From Chromobotia macracanthus (Eukaryota; Chordata; Actinopteri; Cypriniformes; Botiidae), in the NCBI GenBank assembly GCA_036877525.1, contig JAZGTH010000002.1:10400501-10464500 (forward strand): a stretch of 64,000 nt of DNA. Direction: 5' to 3'. Shown here one piece after another: positions 51,089 through 61,571 of the stretch (positions are counted from its first letter, which is position 1; each line of letters opens with the position of its first letter). The notes beneath the pieces are model-generated. The model saw only the letters and a list, made by a program, of their open reading frames with translations. It had not been told where the DNA came from and did not search any database. The translations under genes and the position numbers were made by a program.

Positions 51089-53016
51089 GTAAGTCAAAAA
51101 ATCATTTCATACAGAAATTCTCCTGCCCTTTCCCAGGATGCACTTTGTGTCTGCATCACCAGAATGGTAGCAGTTTAGAACAAACTCAGCTGCTGTAGCC
51201 CAGCTGTGATGTTGTAACCTGTGCTGGACAGAATCAGAATGGTCTTATTGCAGTGTTCTGCTGACCTGAGCGCCCGGGAGCTGCTTTCTAAGAGTTACAG
51301 CAACATTGCACCATGAAAGCCTGGAAGAATCTTTAGAGGGAGTTTGCAGACTCTAGACAGAGCTGGTCAGTATTGATGGCCAGGATATGGAGTGCACCTC
51401 CTGTCTTTATATAACACACTGTGGGAGTTGAAGCTGACTGAACACAAGGGCCCAGGCTCACAACCCCTGCTCTACTGCCGGTCTGTTATTTACCTTTGTG
51501 AACAGAGACCTTCAGATTTATCCGATCAACCAACAGGTCTTTATTTCAAGATTTTTGCTTTGTCTGAGTTAAGGAAAAAATCTCTTTTAAAATTGTGCAC
51601 AAATGTTGCACAGTGTTTCACCAACAGACAGTGTCCAGTGTAAGGGTTTTTTTTTAGTTAGGACTGTAATGTGTTTAGTGCTGGCCAAAATATGCAGTTC
51701 TGAGTCAAATTTTTATTTGCACTTTAATGCCACGATAAACAGCCTCTATTTTCAGACAGTGTATTGCAAGTTGCCTGAACACAGAAACAGATTTTGTCAG
51801 CTGGCAGACGAGAATGTGTTGGCACCAAATGGCTCAGAAGTTCTCTCCCTCTAGCAAAGCCTGACTGAACTCTTCAAAGCAAAACAAAAAGAAAACAAAG
51901 CAGATGCTTTCAGACCTTTTAAGACCCTTTAAAATATCCAGTGACACTTCCTATAACCCCACAGCTCGGAAGCACGGATCCGGTCCGCATCGATTCTGGT
52001 GAAGAGCTAATTTAGAGCGACACCAATTTAGGGAGGTTGATTTAAAAGCCTTTTCACCTAACTCTCTGCGTGTTTCTGTTCTTAAACTCTATTCTCTCTC
52101 TTGGTCTGAAAAAGGCTGTCAGGGCTGTGGTACATTTTCTTGATTGATGGGAGGCTCTCTCTATCCTTTACTCACTTTATCTCTCGCTCACACAAACATG
52201 TGGATTAAGAGTGACATGAACAGACTAGATTGATAACTTTGCATCCAAAAGAGAATCAGAAGGGATCAGATCTGTTCTTTTGTTCTGTTGTGTGATATTA
52301 ACAACAGAGAAGCTCTTGTGTGTTTTACAAATATTCTATGTGATGAGACATACCTGTACATTATTGTTTCTGCATTATTCTGCTCTCATGCATGAGACTC
52401 GTAACCCTCAGGGACCCCCTGTAGCAAAATTGCAACACGTTTTATATCACTGACACTCGACGTGTCACAACAGCAAGTTCGACCACAACATTTTTATAAA
52501 AAAAAAATCCTAGCATGCCAAAGTCACGCAACACGATCGCTGCCTACTGACACCATTACTGTTTTGGACTTTAGTATTTGACCTGTCATCCAATATATTG
52601 AATGATAGACAAATGTCAGAATTCCAAAAATGTTTAAAGTTATTAACATAAGTGTAAATAATTTTTTTAATATAAAATAGGTTTTCCAGTTTTTTTATGT
52701 GATTTGCACAGCAGAGCACATTAATAAATCAAAGATGAACTCGTCATGATGATTTTTAATGCAGCCTAATGAAACTTGGGCTCTGAGATGATGAGAATAT
52801 TGAAGTTTCAGGATTTTATAAAGGTCAAAGCAACTGTGGAGGCTTTTTGTCTAAATTACAGTTTTCCAGTATTTTAAAGGTTTACTGGTAAGGAATGTTA
52901 GAAGACTACTCTGAGAATATTATCCATATTTACAGCTTGCTGAAAACCCGTTGTTGTAATTTAGCAGTTTTCATTTCAGATTCATTTTTATAACCAGTGG
53001 TTTCCTAAAAACACTT

Positions 53017-53405
53017 TTAAAGGTAGGATAGGCAATTTCGGAAAGGTTAGCAATAGCAGTCTAGCTTTGAAAGCATAAGATCCTGCCTTCCATTCAGAAC
53101 GATCTCTGAAGCCATGTCCCCTCCAATAGTGGGAGGAGGTATGCAAATACATAGTTTGACAGGCAAGTAAGATGATTGGACAAACTTTTTTATCGCCATG
53201 TGTCTTCCATGAAAGATAAATTTTTATATAAATATATATATATTTTATATATATATTATATATAATATATATATATATATATTATATATAAATTTTTATA
53301 TATATATATACCACTTTACCTAGTGATTGCTACCAGAATGTTAAGAGACTTTGGACCAGCATAACAACAAGTGTTTCTGGAACAAATCACCTACCCTGTC
53401 TTTAA
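53017..53405 (-). mobile_element. Family B element, copy 3 (inverted)
   Basis: TTAA at 53017-53020 and 53402-53405, ends AGGTAGGATAGGC and CACCTACCCTGTC. It is lengthened by an internal AT-rich expansion at about 53222-53310. Confidence 0.8.
53222..53310. repeat. AT-rich expansion inside family B copy 3
   Basis: Imperfect TA repeat with palindromic stretches. Absent from the copy at 41140. Confidence 0.85.
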
Positions 53406-55433
53406 GGGTTAAAGTAATCAAATGCATAATATTAATGCTTGGGTTTCTAAAGGTTTAATAATGCCATCCAGCAATGCATCTCACATCCTGTACTGTATTT
53501 CAAAGTTTGTGAGGTAAAATACTTGCTTTAGATGCATGAACTTGCTCTCTATTTATAGCTAATGCTTTATAAAAAGAGACTCTGCCTCTCTCTATCTCTC
53601 TCTCTCTCTTTCAGAAACAGCGATGCCTCTGTTATTGATTTTGTTTTTTAGTATGCATGAAAGTGAGTGTATGTCAAACAAGAGCCAGCTTTGTGCATAT
53701 CGACAGGCATGATTTTTATTCTGACCTTGCGCCGCCTCTGTTGGCACTGTGTCTGTCAGTGGTTCCTTCTGTCATTTGGATCTGTCTGTCCGTCTTCTGT
53801 CTTTTGTAATGATGGGTGTAATTACTCTGAGTTCCTGTGTGTGAGTCATTTGTTTTTGCATCTGATATTATTGCTTTTCATCAGGGGCTCAGCACTAACT
53901 TCATTACAGTCTAAACCAGAGTGTCCTAAACCTTTTGTCATTTGAATCCTTGTGACTCAAATTATCTTCTGAACTGTGTAATAAATAATTAACCTAGTGA
54001 CTAATAAATCATATGTGGATATACGGTGGCTCTAAAAAGTGGGCTGTTTAGATATTCAAGCCAGATTTGAATATACATCTATGTCATTGCATTAGATCAA
54101 ACCGAGTGGGATTATTTTAAAGAAAACCGGCAGAATCACATCAGAGACGTGCCCTGGTGGGCGGTGCATGTGCTCCAGGATATTGCGTGGTGGCGTTTTA
54201 ATGTGGACGACCTGAATGTGAGTCCAGCCCGGGTCATTTCCTGTTCCAGCCATCCTCTTCATCATGCCCTGTCACTTCTCTACTGTCCTGTTTGATTAAA
54301 GAAAAAGGCCCATTATTAAAATAATAAAAATGATAGAACAGTCATACTTTTCATACTTTTTTTACAGAGAGATATTTGTTGGGTTTTACAATATAAGACA
54401 ATAAATATATTGTTCAAATTTGCCCACTCTGAACCTATGGAATAGAGTCAGCTGATCGTGAACACAGGTTGTATTTGGATGTGGGCAGCATTGGAAGCAA
54501 TGGGCTCATGAGATTCTGCTGATCTGGATTCAATGTAGTCATGATTTTAAGCAGCACTGGGGTCAGTGAGTCATAAATTAGTCTGTATTGGGGTCAGTGG
54601 CTACTGGGTGTCAGTGATTCAGACTGTACTAAAGGCACTTGAGTCATGAGTTTAACACTGCTGACCCCATTACAGCCTATATTCTGCTTCTATTGCTTTA
54701 GCCCAGTCATCCAGCCCTGTGCCTTACAGATCACCTTGCACAGCCTCTCTTTAGCACAGATATTTAGAACAGCCTCTTTTTAGCACAGAGAGCTGCTTTA
54801 GATCAGCAGCTGGTGCAAAGCAAAATCATTACAGCTTTTATACACTGTGAGTGCAGGCAAATCTTATTAGAACCAGCACAGTTGCATCAGCACAGTTATA
54901 ATAGCCCCAGAGAACTAGCTTTGTGTAAGTGCTGATTTAAAATCTCTATGCTCTCCACAATGTTACAAGCAACTCTGCAATTTTGATGATTTCACTGTTT
55001 CTCTTGCTCATCTTTAATGGTATCCGTATTTCTGTTAAAGCATCGAAATTGATGACTGTGTTGAAAAACACTTGCACATGTGGGTGGGTGAGATCACAGT
55101 GTTACTTTTGGTATTTTGACTAAGATAAAGACTCGCATTAGGAGAAAGAGGGAAGCAGCAATTGTGAGAGGCTCAAAATGAAGAAAGTGAAATTAGTGCT
55201 TGTGTGAAAATATGTGCAGCCAAAGAAGCAGCATCCAAAGCTGGATCTGTCACGTTTATACAGAAACAGGTTTCTAATTTCATCCTGCCTTTGTGTTGGC
55301 TGGATGTTGGCGTTATGTCGATGCCAGCTGCGGGGGATTGCCACTTCAGATGCTTCTGCCCGTTGTGTCGCGCAATAAATATGTATTAATTTTTTTCATT
55401 CTTTTTCCTCTTTTCTCTGATTCTGTTGTTCAG

Positions 55434-55568
55434 CTGTCTCTCTCTCAGCTTGCTGCGACTTCACGCTACCCGACCATGAGCCACACGGTGGGGTCTCCAT
55501 GGCAACAACAGCTCCCCTCTCTTCTCTCTCCCTCCCCGATGGCATCGGCCCACCAGCTGTCACATGTC
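55434..55568 (+). CDS. nphp4: nphp4 exon H (135 nt)
   Basis: 45 whole codons starting LSLSQLAATSRYPTMSH, with TVGSPWQQQLPSLLSPSPMA and SAHQLSHV following. Human has LSISQLAASPRSPT at about residue 490, which anchors the exon. The remainder is a Gln/Pro/Ser-rich low-complexity linker. The acceptor is gttcag|CTG at 55433/55434. The donor is GTC|gtaagt at 55568/55569. A (CA)n patch follows the donor by a dozen bases. Phase 0 at both ends, so skipping would be frame-neutral. Confidence 0.92.
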
Positions 55569-56999
55569 GTAAGTTTTCCACCCACACACACACACACACA
55601 CTAACAAACACACAAACGTATATGTTCCTTTTCCGTTACAACAAACGCACCAAGTTACATTCACACAAAGCAATAAAACACCTACACTCACTCAAACATT
55701 AAAGAGAAGCTCAGACCATTTACTGTACACACTTATGCACATACACATAATCCTTTGGGAACAAATATACAGATTCTGATTCAAACCACACAGCCTGTCA
55801 AGATCAGTAGAAATCTGATATCAAATTGCAAAGCGTATGTTCTTTAATAGTTTTTCTTGATGTATTAGACCTGTTAGCATGTTAGTTACATATAATAATC
55901 ACAAATATTCCCAGCGATTTAACAGACCAAAAACTTTCCTGCAAAATCAAACCTCCAAAGTTTGTTACCCTCCGTGAGCCGCCATAACGTCCCATCGGTC
56001 TGACAAAGTTAGCGGCTGCTCTATGATCAGACTTACGTAAGATCTACTGCAAGTGCTGCTTTCAAATTTTCTTCGTTACGTTCAAAAACCGGAGCGGTGG
56101 ATCAGAACTTTAAAAGCCAGCCAGGTTCAGCAAGTGCGCTCTGATAAAGTGGAAAATCATGTAAATGAGATTATCTAAGACAACTCTTCAGCTCCGCATC
56201 CAACGAGGTTCCTCTTTTTATATCCATCAAGGGTCTTTGTTCACAGTTCTCTGAATCTACCGGGTTTGCTCGAACCCTTTAATACATTCATTTGATTTCA
56301 CCATAAATAATAAAATGTTACTTTGTACGTTTATGGTATGTGATCAGTCAAGCTAGTTTCTATACTCTATACTGTATGTAGATAAATGATGATTTGAATA
56401 TGTGCCAGCCTGCTTGTGTTATATTGTAATATAAATAAAGAAATACAGTGTGATTATATACAGCCAGCATAGAGTGTTTCACACATGCAGCAGGATATCT
56501 ACAGATATTATGTTAATAGCGTGTGTGGGTGCGTGTTTATACTGATGCTGGGATTCATACAGAGCTACATGTTAATGCCGTGTAAATAAACACATGAAGT
56601 GATTTGTCTCTGCCCCCGCGATTGCTTAAGTCTGTTTCTGCTGCTTTCAGGTTCTTACATGATGGTTGTATCAGTTCTAGATTTTATGGTGGTGCTAAAT
56701 TATTCCTTGTGCATTTTTATACCCTTCTTCTTTTTTCTTACTGCATCTCTGTTTTTACTCCTAAGCTTGAGTTTCCAATCCTTTTATCTTTTTTTAGTTC
56801 TTTCTGGGAACCCCAGAAAGTCTTTGTCTAAAAGCAGAAAGTTGGAATTCTTGCAATTTGGCTAAAGTATTGCTATTGTTTGTGTGTGTTTTCACTAAGT
56901 AGTCTGTCACTTAGTGCAGTCTTTAAAGTATGCAGTTATGTTTGTGTTTCTGGGTGTGTTTGTGTTGGATTTTGTGTGCATATACTAGCATGTCACATT

Positions 57000-57125
57000 T
57001 ACATTTTGGTCCACAGTTATTCATTTAGCAGGCGCTTTTATCCAAAGTGACTTGCAAATGAGGGATGCGACTACACAAGCAATTCATCACAAGGGGACAG
57101 GAGCATTATAAGTGCTGCAACATGA
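57000..57125 (-). repeat. SINE/LINE-type tail fragment, minus strand
   Basis: Contains catttagcaggcgcttttat ccaaagtgacttgcaaatga, the reverse of the shared tail, followed by gcaattcatcacaagggg. No tRNA-like head seen. Confidence 0.55.
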
Positions 57126-57491
57126 ACTTCCAAAGTTTGCCTAGGAAGTACAAGTTAGTATGTCAATGGAAGTAACATAGGAGAAGTAAGCTGTAGAAAA
57201 TAGAGGTTTTTTTTCTTCTCTTTAGAGGTGGGTTTTATCTGAAAATAATACTGCCACAATCTTATACTGGCATTGAAAAAACTCACATTCAAATACTATC
57301 ACAACAGTGCCGATCCACAAACAAAACAATCAGTGGAAATGTGTGTAGACTTCAGAATTTGTTATCAGAATATTTTGCTGTCCAAAAGTAATAAATACAG
57401 GATTTACAGTCATAAAAGAAAACAAAACAAAATGCTGTTCAATAAAGTCAGTTCTGCTCATGGATATCTGATTTATGTGCTACTAAGTGCC

Positions 57492-57782
57492 TTAATGCTG
57501 CAAATCGTAACCTTTTCTGGTTAATAACAAACAAAAATCAGTTATTGAACAAGTACATGACAGATCAGTGTTCAATGTGGTCTCCTTACCTTAACCCTGA
57601 CCTTACAATGGTAAATTTATAATAATGATTTATAATCTGAGCTGTCGGGTCAGATTTTCCTGGAAATGTTAATTTAGCCTAATTAGACATCAACATACAT
57701 AAAGAAAATTACATAAACTAACCTGCAATGTTTCAAACAAAGATGGCACTTGAGAGGAAAAGTTACGGATCGCAAGTTTTAA
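57492..57782 (+). mobile_element. Family A element, copy 6
   Basis: TTAA at 57492-57495 and 57779-57782. The right end, gttacggatcgcaag, pairs with tgcaaatcgtaac on the left. Short form. Confidence 0.78.
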
Positions 57783-58407
57783 AATTTCAGTGATTGGTTC
57801 TTTCTTTGTTACCTTTCCAACACAAGCTTTGTTTCTGGGATAAACTCCCAGAAGCTGTGTAAAAAGAGCCAATCAAATTAGAGCTTGCCAAATCGAGCAA
57901 GTACTTGCTATTTTTTTTAAGAAATATGTGCCATAGTTAACAAACTGACTGTGTGTGGTCTGCTGAGACTAGGTGAAGACCGTAGAAAAAAAGTTTGTTT
58001 ATTGATGAAGTGCTTTTGGAGTTTCATAAAAGATTTAAAGTTCTGGAAGATTGTTGGTTTCTGGTTTCTCTTGCACTGTCTCGTGTTGTTTGTGTAGTGT
58101 TCATGACAGGGCTTATCTATGCACTGTTGATCTCAATATTTTCCTGTCACCCTCACCTGCATCCCAAACACCTGCCATTACCTTCACACATTTTAAAAGG
58201 TTCTTTTTGATTTGCTGAGGGAATACTGTGTGTGTTTTTAAGTCTTTACACAGACAGACTGTCTCACACTGAGAATGCTTCATCAAAGCCTCTTGGGTTT
58301 TTGATCTGCAAGGTTTGCAGCAGGATGAACTTTAGCCCAAAACGACTCCTGATTTTTCCTTGTTTTTGGTCTTTTCTGTATGTGCTTATGGGTTGAAACT
58401 GAATCAG

Positions 58408-58556
58408 GAGCGTCCGGGTGCCGGCAGCATAGCACACTTGGAGCTGAGTGTACAGGAGAGAGAGGGAGAGAGAGATGAGGAAGAGGGCGAGATACAGGAG
58501 CTGACCTTCAACCCGGTACACGCCCCTGTCATTACCCTCGGAACACACACTGCAGG
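58408..58556 (+). CDS. nphp4: nphp4 exon I (149 nt)
   Basis: Reads ERPGAGSIAHLELSVQE, an acidic/Arg run (REGERDEEEGE), then IQELTFNPVHAPVITLGTHT and A plus two bases. Human has LEAGISHLEADLS and LQELPFTPLHAPIVVGTQT at about residues 545-590, a good match. The acceptor is gaatcag|GAG at 58407/58408; no other AG occurs for about 70 bases upstream. The donor is CAGG|gtgaga at 58556/58557. The charged run is encoded by a (GA)n-like stretch, so this is a coding microsatellite. GG joins C of exon J to give Gly. Confidence 0.93.
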
Positions 58557-58760
58557 GTGAGAACTAAACAGACACTCACACACCTCCTAACACTCAAAAG
58601 AACCTTATTTTATTGTTCACATTTGTGTCATTTTAACCTCGAAGTCCATGAATATATACATGGCCATTAGCGTACTGTTAACATAGAACAAAAATTTAAA
58701 AATAAAACAATAAAAAAACGGTAAATCCAGTTTTCTAACATGTGGGTAAGAAGTAAACAA

Positions 58761-59027
58761 GAAGTGACATGGACAACTATGGTCACCCATATCCTCTGCA
58801 TTTAATCCCATCCAGTTTAGTTAGTGCACACACATTCGGACTAGTGAGTTGTAAACACACAAATTACAAACCATGAACACACCCAGAGCATTGGGCAGTA
58901 ATGTGGCAGAGCAACTGGGTGTAAGATGGGGAGCAAGGTAAGGCAAGATGCCTTGTTTAAGGGAATGGAACCAGTGACCTTTGGGGTACAAGTCCGACTT
59001 CGGGTTACTAACCAGTACGCCCCCTAG
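58761..59027 (-). mobile_element. tRNA-derived SINE, second copy
   Basis: Minus strand: ggcgtactggttagtaaccc, then aggtcactggttccattccc (B-box like) and a body ending gttaaatgc aga like the copy at 7288. Diverged but collinear. Confidence 0.72.
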
Positions 59028-59870
59028 GGTCACTGTATATGTATGTGTACTGTAACGTACGCAAATGTGCCTCTGTCTGTAATGTCAATCTTTTTCTCAA
59101 TGTCTCTGCTGCCGTTGCCCTATTTCTAAGTCACAAATATAGTAATTTATGTCTTGTTTATTTTAGCTGCAGTATTTTAGGGCCCCAAAAACATTGTCTG
59201 ATTTATATTTGTGCCTTAGCTGTGCTTTAAAAGTGACAGCAGTTTTGCTGAAGCAGTGAGTTTAAAGTCAAATGAAAAGTTTCTCACAGTAGAGTGTTTT
59301 TATTAGGAACTTACTGGTGTTAGATAACCATCATCCAATTCTGACCAAATGCCGCAGGACACGAAGATGGCTGACAGGTCAACAATATTTACATTTGTCT
59401 CCTGGCCCTGCAGAGACCCAGAGCTCAGAGCCATTTTGTGATACAGTACATTGACTTTTTATTTAAAATTGTGACTCTAATTTGAATTAGTTGTTATATC
59501 TGATTTAGCTCTATGAAATTAAAATTGAAGTCTGAATACTAAACCAGGATGAATGAATTTAGTGGAATTAAAGGTGAGTAAAGGTGTTTTAAAGGACATT
59601 TTTATTATTACATTTTGTATGTGTGTGTTTGTGTGTGTGGGGGGGTTTGAATATGGGTTTACAAAGACACAAATGTGAATAATGACATGTATAACAATGT
59701 AAACATGATTTATGGAGACAGGGAAATCTGGAAAGCCCAGATTTCCCTGTATTTAGTCAGTATTAGAGAACAATAATTATTGCACATGTGGTTTAATTGA
59801 ACACATACAAATTGACTAGAGAAATAACATGATTACCGAAAGAATGCAGGTGTACTGTACTCATCATTTA

Positions 59871-60020
59871 TGTTTACATTTATGCGTTTGGCAGATGCTT
59901 TTATCCAAAACGACTTACATTTCATTCAACACATGCAATTTATCAGTACATGTGTTCCCTGGTAATAGAACCCACAGCGTTTGTGCCGCTAACGTAGTGC
60001 TAACCAGTTTGGCCAACAGA
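59871..60020 (-). mobile_element. tRNA-headed SINE, minus strand
   Basis: Reverse complement of the 38005 family: tail tatgcgtttggcagatgctt ttatccaaaacgactta, then the body and a worn head around aaccagtttggccaac. Confidence 0.7.
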
Positions 60021-60595
60021 CCAAAATCACATGCTCCATCTCTCCCTGAACTTCCTTATCATTCTCTAAGTCTCTCTCCCTCCCTCTCTCTCTCTTTCAA
60101 TCCTTCTCTGATTCCTGCCTGAATCTTGTTAAGAAAATACTGGGCAGGCGAGTGTGAAAATAATAAGTAAGGATTATTGATGTTTAATTCAGCAGAAAAT
60201 TACACTGATGCATAGGTAGTATTATGTTCTCCTTTGTCTGTAGCAATTAAAAGCATGTGATGTGAGTGTACAGTAAGGCCTAATTGCTGTATCTCCTCAT
60301 TATGCACAAATCACTGACAGTCCTGCTGTTATACTGCATATATTTTGCTTTTCTATACTGTTGAGAAAGCTCTTGTTATGGCACAAAATGATTAAATAAA
60401 GAGCTTCAGTAAGGCAGTAAGGACTCATATGGAGTAGTCTTAGAAGTCTTATTATTCAGGTTTTTTTAAGCAAACACCAAATGTTGTGCTGTTGCAAAAC
60501 TCATTTTACTTGCGTAATGTGGCGTATATCTGAGGGAATCAAGATATTTAACAATTAACATCCTCTTCTCTTTACTGTTCTGACTTAAGGCTTAC

Positions 60596-60879
60596 TTAAA
60601 GGTCGGGTAGGCAGTTTCGAAGAGGCTAGCAATAGCATGCTAGCTTTGAAAGCATAAAATCTCACCTTCACTTTAGAATTCTCCCCAAAGCCAGGTGCCC
60701 TCCAACACATAAATGAAAACACATTGACAGGCACGTAGGGACATCCTATCATTGCATTCAGACTGAATGCAGTTCATATTTTATGCTCCTGCACATTCCA
60801 CAGAAGATATAAATTTATATAAATATATTTAGGCCACTTAATGTTTGCTATTTGCTATTTCTGGAACAAATTGCTTTAA
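60596..60879 (-). mobile_element. Family B element, copy 4 (inverted)
   Basis: TTAA at 60596-60599, left end AGGTCGGGTAGGC. The internal ggctagcaatag and gctagctttgaaagc are shared with copy 3. It ends TTAA at 60876-60879 with a worn right repeat, only 29 bp before exon J. Confidence 0.75.
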
Positions 60880-60908
60880 TACTGTTGGATATGATTTCTG
60901 GATCTCAG

Positions 60909-61100
60909 CTCCTCCAGGTCAACCTCTCGCAGATCTCTGGCCCAGTTGTTCTCCTCCGGTTTCCCTCAGATTCTAGACCAGCACAACCAGGTGGCTGAGG
61001 TTCTGGATCCTTCTGAGCCTGTAAACTTTGACCCCCAGAGAGAGGAAGCAGATTCTCTTCAGGCGAACACACTCATCCTGCAGTTCCTGGCCTTTACCAG
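60909..61100 (+). CDS. nphp4: nphp4 exon J (192 nt), GC donor
   Basis: One base completes Gly. The exon then reads SSRSTSRRSLAQLF, SSGFPQILDQHNQVAEVLD, PSEPVNFDPQREEADSLQ and ANTLILQFLAFTR. Human has LQSSGFPEILD, EPVTFNPQKEESDCLQ and LQFLAFSR at about residues 600-655. The acceptor is gatctcag at 60901-60908. The exon ends ACC AG, and the intron opens with gcaagt at 61101: a GC donor with otherwise ideal consensus. The final Arg codon is completed by the next exon, which is outside the window. The nearest GT donor (61105) has poor context and would add Gln. Confidence 0.93.
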
Positions 61101-61240
61101 GCAAGTCACTGTCCATAACTGCATGCATGTAAATCCAGATACTGGCTGACACACACGTCAGACAGATGTGAATACTATATATGTTATATCTAACATCATT
61201 TATCCTGCTATGTAGTTTGTTTCATTTTGTCAATTTGTTC

Positions 61241-61404
61241 AAAGCTGCAATATATAACTTTTAAGTTAAAAATGAACAAAAATTAGTTACTAAGCAAGTA
61301 TATGACAGATCAGTGTTTTATATGATCTCCTTACCTAATCTAAGCTGTTAATTTCATGGGAAATGTCCGTCTATAAAGAATATCCAGCTACTATATCGCA
61401 TGTA
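61241..61404 (+). mobile_element. Family A element, copy 7 (right end missing)
   Basis: It begins aaagctgcaatatataac and shares the core aatgaacaaaaattagtt. Similarity ends after ctatatcgcatgt. It starts 140 bp after the exon J donor. Confidence 0.68.
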
Positions 61405-61462
61405 ATGTTTTTTATGTTTTTCTTATTATTGCTTATGTTGGATAGACAATCTGTTTCCTGTG

Positions 61463-61571
61463 TTCCTGTAGCTCAACTGGTAGAGCATTGCATTAACAGC
61501 ACAAAGGTTGTGGGTTCAATTCCCAGGGGAGAACACATACTAATAAAACGTTTAACTTGAATGTACTGTAA
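61463..61571 (+). mobile_element. tRNA-headed SINE (truncated tail)
   Basis: gtagctcaactggtagagca is an A-box and D-arm like stretch, and ggttgtgggttcaattccca is a B-box with T-arm. aacacatactaataaaacg and ttgaatgtactgtaa follow, as in the 38005 family. No matching acceptor stem is visible, so it is not a functional tRNA gene. Confidence 0.7.

Larger units (their letters stand above)
51089..55433 (+). other. Intron between exons G and H
   Basis: 4.3 kb. It holds a full family B element (53017-53405) with an internal AT-rich expansion (about 53222-53310) and a (CT)n patch (53587-53611). The acceptor is ttctgttgttcag. Confidence 0.85.
55569..58407 (+). other. Intron between exons H and I
   Basis: 2.8 kb. 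It holds a SINE/LINE-type tail on the minus strand (57000-57125) and a full family A element (57492-57782). No coding signal. Confidence 0.85.
58557..60908 (+). other. Intron between exons I and J
   Basis: 2.35 kb. It contains two minus-strand tRNA-derived SINEs (58761-59027 and 59871-60020) and a family B element (60596-60879) whose right TTAA is 29 bp before exon J. Confidence 0.85.
5798..61100 (+). other. nphp4: nphp4 gene, internal portion (10 exons, A to J)
   Basis: Nephrocystin-4 is a scaffold of the ciliary transition zone. It works with NPHP1 and RPGRIP1L, and loss causes nephronophthisis and Senior-Loken syndrome in people (established knowledge). Ten exons on the + strand splice in frame to about 475 residues. 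The frame is kept at every junction, with codons split after exons A, C, F, I and J and whole at B, D, E, G and H. Blocks that match human NPHP4 from memory include YTLQPHPSLTP, DALRKPRL, VGVHNG, FQLQYVFS, LQGGALPNP, QELTFNPVHAP, EPVNFDPQREEADSLQ and LQFLAFTR. The proline- and serine-rich middle (exons F to H) is poorly conserved, as expected for this family's linker. Neither the start nor the stop codon is in the window. If I recall the human order correctly, these are exons 6 to 15. Identity is very likely; the exon numbers are tentative. Confidence 0.95.

Noticed and set aside
61463..61530. Possible functional tRNA gene
   Set aside because: It has A- and B-box-like parts but no pairing acceptor stem, and it continues into a SINE body.
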